64,000 nucleotides of DNA from Hofstenia miamia (taxonomy: Eukaryota > Xenacoelomorpha > Acoela): positions 1,384,904 to 1,448,903 of the forward strand of contig SCFE01000101.1 in the NCBI GenBank assembly GCA_004352715.1. Reading direction: 5' to 3'. The translations under genes were made by a program, and so were the position numbers. The number at the start of each line of letters is the position of its first letter. The first letter of the stretch is position 1. The notes below the pieces were generated by a model. It had not been told where the DNA came from, did not search any database, and saw only the letters and a program-made list of their open reading frames with translations. This document shows, piece after piece, positions 54,857-64,000 of the stretch.

Positions 54857-55825
54857 TACACTGTATTCCAAAAGTTTGAGTCCACCTCTGATTTTTCCTA
54901 TTTATCTATACAACAAGAGCTAAATTGACTTTAAACAAAGAAAATAATCCATGGTAATTAAAAAGACTTCATGAATAACATTTATTTTAAATTTCATGCA
55001 CAGAAAAAAGGGTTTAGTAAAATTTTACTCTCGTCAAAATATCTTCCTTTAGTCTTGATTACACCTGCACAAAGTTCATGCATTCTTTCCAGAAGTTTTT
55101 CAAAGTACAAGCTTGGTAATTGATTGCATTCTTTTTTCAATGATTCTATACGTTCTTTCTCATGTTTAGGGTGTAGTTTTCTGACTTTTCTGTCCAACTC
55201 ATCCCATGCTAGCTCAATGGGTGAGAGATCTGGGGATTGAGGAGGCCACTTCATTATTCGTACCACTCCCGAGTTTCTTTTGCTTCTAAATATTTTGTGC
55301 AAAGTCTTGAACTATGTTTAGGGTCATTATCTTGTTGAAAAACAAAGTTCTCTACTATTAGTCTCAGCCCAGTTGAAATAGCATGCCTCTGTAAAATGTT
55401 GTTCTGTTCTCATGGTGCCCTTCGCTTGGATCAAATTACCTGACCCAAAACAGCCCAACACCATCACTGAACCTCAACCACGCTTCACTGTTGGTACCGC
55501 TCATGGTTCAATTGCTCGTTCACCAATTCTTTGGACAAAAATCATTTGATTGGAGCCAAACAGTTGGAATTTTTACTCGTGTCTCCATAAGATCTCTTAA
55601 GTGCTACTCGACCATTAAAGCCTTGTGAAACTAGCCTTCTTTTCACAATTGTGAGGGATACAGGTCTGTCTCTGTTAGAGTTTAGTTCAGCCAATAATTC
55701 AGGTGCTGTCTTCCTTCTATTCCTTAGGCTGCTTAATATGAGAAATCTGTATTCCCCAGGGGTCGTAATTTTCTTTCTTCCTGAGCGTCCTCTATCCTTA
55801 TTCTGTCTAGGTTCTTACTTTTTCA
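54857..55825 (-). pseudogene. Dead Tc1-type element (transposase relic)
   Basis: The 3' terminus TACACTGTATTCCAAAAGTT (54857-54876) is a typical Tc1 TIR; the opposite TIR is missing. On the minus strand, the relic reads GRSGRKKITTPGEYRFLILS and RPVSLTIVKRRLVSQGFNGR (HTH/linker region, about 55620-55800), a broken middle with several stops, FVFQQDNDPKHSS with the second catalytic Asp in another frame (about 55305-55345), and finally WPPQSPDLSPIELAWDELDR with the Glu (about 55190-55250) to a stop near 54994. It differs from the intact Tc1 at 24919, so it is another subfamily. Confidence 0.85.
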
Positions 55826-55905
55826 TAAAGAAAATTGAACTACATATTTGGAAATGTATGACTTTTAATTTTTTTCCAATTACCAACATTTTTTTCAACT
55901 TTAAT

Positions 55906-56737
55906 TATAGTCCCGCTTTGTACCAAATGATATTTATATTTCTCGCTTTGTACTTTTTTACTTATGTTGCAAAAAATATGGTTAAATGATGAAGTTCTTA
56001 TTGAATATACATAAGATGAATGTAAATCTACATTATAACAACAATTTTTCCACATAGAAGTTTGTTATTTTTAGTGCAGTAGCATGCCCTATTCAGTTAA
56101 TGTTAATTTATAAAACAGGTAATTTTTGGTATTGAAATTGAATAGTGATACATTTTTCCCTGTTCAGTTAGAGCTGGGAGCAGTTAATTGACAAATCTAA
56201 TATTAGAATTATTCATTTTCAATTATTAGTAATAGAATCAGTGCACCATAGGGCTATGATGTCACTGCGTAATGCATGCAAGCTTTCATGCACACATTAC
56301 TTGTCACCTCGAGGGCTTCACACTATCTTTTCGAGCAGATAACCTCATGACTATCCTGAGATATGACCCTAAGACATCCCAGCACAATGAACGTATAAGT
56401 TAGCTCTGTAGAGATGGTCTAGTTGCTGGTGCTGCTGCCGTCAATGAACTTAGCATAAAGATAAAGAAATTAATTGATATTTTCTAATGTGTTTTCTGTT
56501 GAACAATCACCTTCCGCGTGGCCTCAATTAACTAACTATTTGTTAATTGGCTTCGAATAGTGATTAATTTCTCGCGATTAATCAGTCCTGATACTTTATT
56601 TTATTATTTAATCATGAATAAACTTTTGTATGTTCCCTATACTAGTACAGAACATCACTTTGTACACAGAGGTATTTATTAGTTGTTTTAGTGTACTTAG
56701 CGGTGTTTTATAAGTTTTTGTACAAAGCGGGACTATA
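55906..56737. mobile_element. Inverted-repeat element, 832 bp, with repeated TCCCGCTTTGTAC motif
   Basis: TATAGTCCCGCTTTGTAC (55906-55923) is mirrored exactly at 56720-56737. A second inside copy on the left (CTCGCTTTGTAC, about 55942-55953) and a second outside copy on the right (56781-56793) follow the same motif. No coding frame inside. Ends and target duplication are not certain, and the structure may be a foldback-type element or two solo elements in opposite orientation. Confidence 0.5.
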
Positions 56738-56814
56738 AATTGCATTTTCTGTAGACGACGGGAACAATAAATGATTTTTTGTACAAAGCGGGATTTATAT
56801 ATATATATATATAA

Positions 56815-57545
56815 GAAATAATTAAATATTCGGATGATACATGTATAACTGGAGATATTCTAACATTGACTAGTAAAAAGGACGAGCATAGTTTTGAGAA
56901 AAATGTTAATGATGTCTTACAAATGTCAAAAACAAACAACCTAATAATTAACGAAGCAAAATCAATGGTATTAGTGAGTAGGTAACCTAATATCAAGAAC
57001 TCAAGAATGATACCTTTACTAAATAAGTCAATTAAATGCGATGGCCTTGAACTTCATGGAACAACCTTTGTAAAATATCTGGGTATTTAAATAAATAAGG
57101 ATTTGAACTGGAATGATCAAATGGATTACCTTGTTGGTAAGGCATTTTGTTCTATTTTATCAACGTCTTTCTTTATTGAATTTATACCAACCCATAAACA
57201 ATGGATGATTTTTAAACATACATTAAGCCAATATATACATACGCTTCTGTGGTGTGAGTACGAAAACCGCTCGAACTGTTTTCCAAACTGTCAAACATCA
57301 GTAAATACGAGCTTATTGATAGCATAAATAGTACTTTCAACGAAACATTTAAACAATACACCTGGAAGATTCATAATGATAATGATCATCCCATGCATGA
57401 AAGAATGAAATTCTCTAAACATAATACTCGAACTAAAGTTATTCTAGATAAGAAAAGAGACGTACGACGGAGTAAAGCCTTTCTACCAGCGGCACTTAAA
57501 TACATTAATAATGGAACTCTCCCCGGTTCCAATAGTAATGTTTCT
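56815..57545 (+). pseudogene. LINE reverse transcriptase relic (second family)
   Basis: Just after an (AT)n tract the plus strand reads KYSDDTCITGDILTLTSKKD, with the catalytic DD intact (YSDD), then NNLIINEAKSMVLVSR and, after a stop, FVKYLGI and NKDLNWNDQMDYLVGKA, the LGI...L.W..H block. The 3' part (57393-57540) reads HNTRTKVILDKKRDVRRSKA and FLPAALKYINN, like the R...F.P.AV..WN tail of many LINEs. Several in-frame stops; the 5' half is absent. It differs from the LINE at 29.4 kb. Confidence 0.75.
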
Positions 57546-57599
57546 ATTGAAATTTTTCAACTCTCCGTTTTATATGACACTTTGTGTTGTGTACAGGAA

Positions 57600-57616
57600 G
57601 TAAAGCGTGGATACAT

Positions 57617-57649
<33 letters not shown>

Positions 57650-57778
57650 NNNNNNNNNNNNNNNNNNNNNNNNNNNNNNNNNNNNNNNNNNNNNNNNNNN
57701 NNNNNNNNNNNNNNNNNNNNNNNNNNNNNNNNNNNNNNNNNNNNNNNNNNNNNNNNNNNNNNNNNNNNNNNNNNNNNN

Positions 57779-57808
<30 letters not shown>
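57600..57808. other. (AT)n microsatellite with 129-N gap
   Basis: (AT)n on both sides of N at 57650-57778. Confidence 0.9.
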
Positions 57809-57811
<3 letters not shown>

Positions 57812-60800
57812 TCGCCCTGTCGAAACAATCACTTAAATCCGATTGACAGCAAAGTCTGCAATTGCTTATTTTGGGCCAATTTATAAAGTGCCGTTTTGCA
57901 AACATTTATATTATTTTTAATCGTATCAGAAATAACAAAAATATCAATATTCAGTACTCATTCGCCAGAATTTTGCAGTATGTGAGAAATGCAGAATTTA
58001 TTTGTAATTTTTACCTAATTGCCGAAAGGCCCAAAAATCAATACATGTATTTGTGGTAGTCTCTTTTTGTTGGAAAATACATATCACCTGATTTTGAACG
58101 ACCCACATTTTTAAAAATTTACCAACCTTTTTCGTGTTCATTCTGATTTTGGTCCTGTTACAAATATACTAGATAGATTGCTATAATTATTTTATACTAT
58201 GTACTAGGAAAACCAATGAACTTATCCATAAACAGGAAATATTCTGAATATGAAACAATTTTATAGTAAAATCATTTTCCTTATTTATTACTTCTCAAAT
58301 GTCATTTATGTTTAATAATTCATTATTTTAATCAATTTAACCAAGTGTAAAACTTTGTTTATAACTGTTTAGTCAAAATGGAGTCCTTGTAAATTCAGCA
58401 TTTTCAAATCCATGTTGTTTTGTCCATATAACTATCTCATTCGTTTATTTTCTAGTGTCCTTAATTATTTTCATTCAACCATTCTAACTTCGTAATAGGA
58501 GTTAATTTATTTTAATTCCGAATCATTGTCTTGTGAATTTTTAAAAATTCGCCTAACAATCCAAATATATTTTCAAAATAATCTTGAAACTCTTCGACTC
58601 CGACTTCTTAATCCTGATTAGAACGAGTATTGCAAGTATTAGACTTTTGGGGCTCCTTGTCACTTGGGGGCAGGCGGACAATACTGAGTCACGTTCGTTA
58701 AAATTTTGAAAAGAAATTTATTGGTTATATTCCACATAATAATATATAAAATGTCTCTAAATTTCAGGTAAAACTATGAAGCAGTTAAATAACAATAAAA
58801 AATTGAAGTACTTTATTAGACGCTGAAGGCAAACACTACGAAAGTATAAAAACAGAGTATTAGAGAAGCATGTGAAAACTTAATTTAATTTTCATTTATT
58901 CACAAAGTTTATTTAAACATGTATTTTAACGTTTAGGGGCAAATTGTTTTTTTATAAAACGTAGTTTATCTACAACAATGCATTTTAACATGGTATGTTC
59001 GTTGTTTATATTCTTTGCCGATACTCATCGAACGCGTACTCGCACTCGCACAGCTCTAGCATATTAAGTACACCCCCTAATTTTCTATTCCATCGTTTAT
59101 TATCCAACATTACCCTTCCGATTTGAATTTAGGCTTAATATGAATCATTTTAATGAAATGGTATATTAACACATAAATTATTTAAAACCTCTGAATTGTT
59201 TATGTTTATAGTTGAATTAGCAATTACATTTGTGCCGTTCGAATATTATATTTTACTGAAGAAGAGTTGAAAATTGATCAAAAATTATGACCCAGCATCC
59301 AAACTGTCACCAAAAAAATGAATGACTTTTGATGCGACCCAAGACCCGACTTGGGAAAAATCAAATTCCAGGAGCGTGGGTAGAAAGGACGCTTTGTACA
59401 CAAAACAATCCATTGTACAAATATTAAAGATTAAATATAATAGATATCAAATCATTTTGATACTACATTGTAATTAATTAGACAGCGTGTGAAAATGAAA
59501 TATTCGTTTGAATTGTTATAGAACTGTAAGATTTGAAAACTGGTCAAACGTTCTAGCCCACGACTCGACATTAATTAATTTTGTGACTCGAGACCCAACC
59601 CGAAAAATAAATGATCTGAGCTGACCCGACTGGTCGGGTTGACACGTTTCCATTTCTGGCTTAAACTAAATGTATATGGTTTATATTGAAATTATATAAT
59701 TATAAAATCATTCAGATTTTGCTTACAATCAAATTTATATAATTTAATATTCTTGGTCATTTCTAATCTTGATACCTCTCAATGGTAATGAGATCCGAAT
59801 TTCGAAATCGATATTGCTTAATAACAACTATTTTAATTCTTTGATAAATGTGCTAACCTTTATCCACTTGAGCATCAAAATCAGGTAATATAAATATAGT
59901 TATGATTCGAAAGATTATATGCTATTGTTATTAGAACATAAACAAGGGATTCCCTTGGAAATGTAATATTGCGCAGTCGCTGTGTATGTAAAATGCGAAA
60001 GGCTAGACAGTAAATGTTTGTATTAATTGAGAATGAGAGATTTACAGTCTAACAAAAATTCCAATATATAATATCTTTATCTTCGCGTGTTTATTTTGCA
60101 GTTATGTAGACAACGCTTCCGCTGAATATTCACTTTGACTTTGCTACGAATGCTTATCTTTTCAATACCTAGTTGCATTGATTATTGAGGGTGCAATTGA
60201 TATTGAAGGTAAACCTTAATATGACGTGTATTTAGTATTTTACTTGCATAAAATTAATCATTTGCGTATTGGTATAGAATAGACGGCGTGCGCAATAAGT
60301 TATTGTGAATTATTTATTTTTAGATAAAGGACATCTCAATAATTTACTTTCTTTTCACTATAATTGTGTTATACTGATGGTCGCCAATAAATTGATAAAA
60401 TTGATAAAATATTGTTACAATACAACATAATACACCTCTGGTTATACAATTTTAAAAACAAGATTATAGTTGTGGAAGTATGACCCTCTTCTGTATCTGT
60501 AATTAAGTTACTCATTAAGTTACATTCTGTTTGAGACAATCTTAGAATATACGCTTGTAGTATGTTTCGAATCAGCAGTATAAATTTGAAACCCAGATTA
60601 CAATGACATAGAACATGCTTATCTTCGAAAATATCATATTTGGCTTTTAAGGCATTAAATATTCAACGTAATGTTTTGAATCAGTAACATTTTCAGGTTA
60701 TCATTTTCATATCAGTGTAAAAAAATTTTCAACTAAAATGTTCTTCAAAAGTTGGCTCTCAACCTGATTCATAGTATTGGAATTTAAGCAGAATTCTTCA

Positions 60801-61526
60801 CCACAATGCGGCGAAATGAATATTTCAAAGAGTTACCATATTATCCGTGGAGATCGATTGTGAAAACCATCTGATAAAATTCAATGGTCTTGTTCTGCTA
60901 ATAGAATAGTATTAGAGGATGCTGGCTGCATGGATCAAAACTTACAATCAGAGATATCTTAATATGGAGAGGTGAAATTACAATTGATTGATTTTACGTA
61001 CCCATTTATTGTCTGAACATTCAGTGTTCTTTGAAAGTTTTGAAAAGGCGCATTGTTTTTATATTTTAGTCTTTGATTGTATTTATTTGTTACGATAATT
61101 CAGCAGCCGTTAAGGAAAGCGTTTTGTTTGTTTTAGCATCCTGGTGTAAAGCCGTAGGAATTCAATCTGTGCTTCTATTTACACAAATCTACAGCAATAA
61201 GGTATAACCAATTCATCACACATTTTTTTAAAAGAGGAAATTGTGTTATTATTTTTTATGTTTTCTTCCTCTAGATTGCAGAACTCATAAATGTAATTTA
61301 ATGATACTAGTATATATGATATAGAATGGATTTGCTTTTAAAAATGTTGAATGCCTCATTAATTTGGTATTAAAATTTTAATATTTTCTGAACGTGTTGT
61401 TCAATTTTTGGTGTTTCTACAGTTCATTGACATTAGGTCAGGATCGAATATGGAAGTTTTATCAGGTAGAACGGACAAATAAGAAAGATTAATTAAAGTA
61501 TAATTTTACAAATTACATATACTTAC
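57809..61526. other. No recognised gene
   Basis: 3.7 kb of AT-rich DNA. Around 59320-59650 there is a slightly GC-richer patch with GACCCGACT/GTCGGGTT inverted words. No TIR pair, long frame or splice-bounded exon that I could support. Confidence 0.4.
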
Positions 61527-61668
61527 AGCCGTATAAAGTTATTACCATGGTACTCTCAAAAACATATTCTATAAATTTGGCATTAGGTTTTACCAGGGCT
61601 GCTTGAAGCAAATTATGCTTTATTGTGTCAAATAGTGTTCTTCGGAATATTTTAGATCCTTTCTCAAT
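61527..61668 (-). CDS. Candidate internal exon, unrecognised
   Basis: Acceptor AGTAGTAATTCTTTTAG before 61668; consensus donor GGCT then GTAAGTAT after 61527. A weaker donor, ATG then GTAATA at 61546, would make it 123 nt. In phase 0 it encodes IEKGSKIFRRTLFDTIKHNL, then LQAALVKPNAKFIEYVFEST and MVITLYG with one base left. Amphipathic and evenly coded, with no low complexity, it looks like part of a conserved globular protein, but I do not recognise it. No neighbouring exon was identified. Confidence 0.45.
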
Positions 61669-61994
61669 CTAAAAGAATTACTACTTATACAATGCAGGGC
61701 GCTTTTAAAAGTGAAAATGAAGTGACATCTATTTTTACAAAAATAAATTATCAAAAATGAAAACAATAGCAACATTTAATCATCTGTTTTTGCCAGTGAA
61801 TCAATTGAGGACATTCCGAATGCCTCATACTATATTTCTAAGCATTAATTACTAGTTTATATATATTTCTGCATTATATCTCTGTAAGTGGCAATTCCAA
61901 GCTCTTTGTTAATTTTTGATTCGTTTTCAGCTAATTATAGGGTTAACCTGTTTACCCAATGAATATTTTATCTCCGCTCTTCTCAGTATTGTAT
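61669..61994. other. No recognised gene
   Basis: AT-rich; nothing seen. Confidence 0.4.
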
Positions 61995-61996
61995 TA

Positions 61997-63445
61997 CAGG
62001 CAACCCCGCCTAAGTCGGATCGACTCGGACCAATGAAAATAATCCGACTTTCAAGAAGACCGAGATAGAATTTTAGGGGACTTGGCTTGTACTAGTTCCG
62101 CGAATACCGAGATTTACGATAGCGTAATTTTTTTGCAATCAATCTAATGGTTGTTATGAAAGAAGTTGTTTTGAAAATATTGAAAATAAACTCTGCTGGA
62201 AGAAAAAATTAATCATGTATTCTTACGTCTTGCAGTATTCTTCTTTCAATACCTGAATTAAACAAAAACTAAACTTAACTTTACTTACGGTGCCATCAAT
62301 CACTTCGTTCTATTTTGTATTACATATTTATCATATGATGGGTGCATACAACAACTCTTTAAGTGAAATTGACAGAAATAATTCGATTCAATACAGACAA
62401 ATGTCTAATATTTTGACAAATATTATTATACTTTCTAGGGACATTTTTTAATGTTCTAACCAATTCTATTGTCAACACTTAGGGTTATTTTAGTTAAAAT
62501 TCGAAAGCTAAATCTTTCCCATGTTTTAGTGGTATATATTATAGCGTTTTCTAGGGTTACTATATTTACAAATTTTACAATAATTTTTTGTATTCCTTTA
62601 TTTCACCCATCTCATAAATCAAAATCATCANGCATTAAAATAGTGAACTAGTTGGTTGAAAATTATTTTACATTAAATTATTGTTTTTAATATTTTTATT
62701 GGTCTTTCTGCCTTAAGACAGTATAGGAAAAATTTTGTAAAATCGCAAAAATATGTATTACATAATGTACATAATCTTGAATTTTGTTGCTTCTAGTTTC
62801 GAAAGTTTTTTTTCATTGCACATCTATACTTTAGTAAATCAAAATGCGACAACTGCTTGTCTTACAGATATATATTATAACCTTTTCTAGGGTTACTATA
62901 TTTACAAATTTTACAATAATTTTTTGTATTCCTTTATTATTTCACCAATCTCATAAATGAAAATCATCATCTAAATACTTGAAAGAGAAAACCCCATTAT
63001 TATTTTTGTATTCCTTTATTTCACACATCACATAAATCAGTGAGTTGTCATTTTAACATCATCTAATTTTACTTGAAAGATTTCCGGACAACTTATTTAA
63101 AATATCACCCATTGACGGCACCGCACATAAACATATCTATGTTGAGCTCTACATGAACTGTTTGTAGGTCAATACCATGAGCTGCGCTGTAGTATTTCAG
63201 TATTTTACTACGCGATAGAAAATATTTACGCTATGCTTGAATCGCGTGCAAGACAATTTCCATCCGTCCGACTTGTGAATGAAATATTCAATGTTAACTT
63301 TGTAGCCTGTAAGTAGGTTTCAGTTCGATTTAGAATTTATCCGACTTGGAATTGTGTACATATTGGAGTTTGTCTGTTCTTTATTAATAGTACGAGTTAC
63401 GCGAAAATCCGACTTAGTCACATCCGACTTAGGCGGGGTTGCCTG
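61997..63445. mobile_element. pogo/Tigger-type non-autonomous element, 1449 bp
   Basis: TIR CAGGCAACCCCGCCTAAGTC plus GGAT at 61997-62020 is mirrored exactly at the right end (63445 inward). TA flanks both ends (61995-61996; 63446-63447). CAGGCAACCCC...TCGGA termini with TA duplication are typical of pogo/Tigger elements. Repeats of TCCGACTT lie inside both ends (about 62041, 63321, 63408). The interior has no transposase frame. A segment of about 105 bp (from about 62530) is repeated in direct orientation (from about 62870), and its middle part again near 63000. Confidence 0.88.
62527..62985. repeat. Internal direct repeats of the pogo-like element
   Basis: GGTTACTATATTTACAAATT, then ACAATAATTTTTTGTATTCC and TCTCATAAAT-AAAATCATCA, occurs at about 62553-62633 and 62891-62971; a third partial copy (TTTTTGTATTCCTTTATTTC) is near 63003. 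A single N lies at 62632. Confidence 0.8.
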
Positions 63446-63447
63446 TA

Positions 63448-64000
63448 GTATTATAGTTGGCATTTATCAAATTTTTTTCAAAAGGATTGCATGACTGACA
63501 AATTATTACTTACTTAAAGAATGATTTTCTGTTTTTTAGAATATAACTAAAACCGATGTTTTCATTCAGATACAGTGTAAAAGAAATGGAAAATCTAGTT
63601 CGAGAAAAGTATTATGTTACTTTTATAACCTCCCATTCTCTATGAACATTATGTTTAAGCATGATTAAATCAAGTCAGGTTTGATACCAAATCAGGCAGG
63701 CCTGCTTTGATCTTAACTAGTTTTAGCTTTGGAGGCGCTCTTAAGGAAAAGATTTTTTCCAAGTACCTACTCACCTTTCTCGAGTTTGAAAAAGCGATAA
63801 ACATTACATTGAACTAATTATTTCCCCTGTATCAAAAACTTTGGAGTTCGGCAAAGATTGGAGTGGCAGTTCTCCATATTGGTGATGACTAGGGAACGGA
63901 TTTTTAGGTGGAAAAAATTAACGATTTAGGTGGATTCTTAAAAAAACAGGTAAGTGCTGAAAAACTTTAATTTAAACCTCAAATATGAGCATTATAATAC
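63448..64000. other. No supported gene
   Basis: A consensus donor lies on the minus strand near 63777 (AAAG then GTGAGT), preceded by 13 open codons (FNVMFIAFSNSRK) after an AG, and another lies on the plus strand near 63949 (ACAG then GTAAGT) with stops in all frames upstream. Either may mark a short exon, but the evidence is too thin. Confidence 0.3.

Noticed and set aside
60080-60140. Terminal micro-exon after TTTATTTTGCAG on the plus strand
   Set aside because: Only 11-12 codons; no upstream plus-strand exon to join.

Overview
The window is animal-type, AT-rich eukaryotic DNA (by eye about 70% A+T), probably from an invertebrate. The reasons are the absence of operons or ribosome-binding sites, a few short minus-strand exons bounded by GT/AG splice sites, many (AT)n microsatellites, and a dense mix of animal-type transposons. 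I cannot name the species. It is a draft assembly: there are gaps of exactly 1000 N at 1528-2527, 6715-7714 and 46624-47623, plus smaller ones. A Tn5/Nextera adapter remnant sits at one contig edge, and an exact 235-bp duplication flanks a 21-N gap.

Layout, left to right. 1-1497 is the minus-strand RT-RNase H part of a Ty3/gypsy retrotransposon, clearly GC-richer than the rest. 3.5-8.0 kb holds three terminal-inverted-repeat elements whose ends are built of short tandem repeats. 8.7-10.4 kb is a decayed hAT-like transposase split by a retroelement fragment, and 12.7-13.8 kb is another hAT relic. 14575-16892 is a complete hAT transposon with an intact 591-codon transposase and an 8-bp target duplication. 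17092-18642 and 19259-21004 are two inverted copies of one Harbinger-like element, both with TTA target duplications. 24728-26012 is a complete Tc1 element with an intact 325-aa DD34E transposase. 27599-27796 is a small hAT MITE. LINE remnants lie at 29.4-30.6, 39.6-40.2 and 56.8-57.5 kb. 42.0-45.95 kb holds two further tandem-TIR MITEs and a MULE-like transposase relic that begins in a 17-bp tandem array. tRNA-like, probably SINE-derived units lie at 40.9, 46.4, 48.6 and 49.1 kb. 54.9-55.8 kb is a dead Tc1, and 61997-63445 is a pogo/Tigger-type non-autonomous element.

Host-gene evidence is thin but consistent. All the best exon candidates are on the minus strand: 61527-61668, 50160-50525, 39046-39290, 33112-33658, 23383-23505 and 12093-12205. 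Two pairs match in phase (39046-39290 with 33112-33658; 23383-23505 with 12093-12205), as expected if they are exons of one or more genes with large transposon-filled introns. I recognise no product with confidence. The last exon carries a C-x2-C pair resembling the start of a RING finger.

The most interesting signal is architectural. At least four unrelated-looking terminal sequences are made of strictly periodic short tandem units (21 or 21/22, 17, 15/16 and 42 bp). Two of the families share an internal core and have 8-9-bp target duplications, and a MULE-type transposase relic lies about 1-2 kb from one copy of each.
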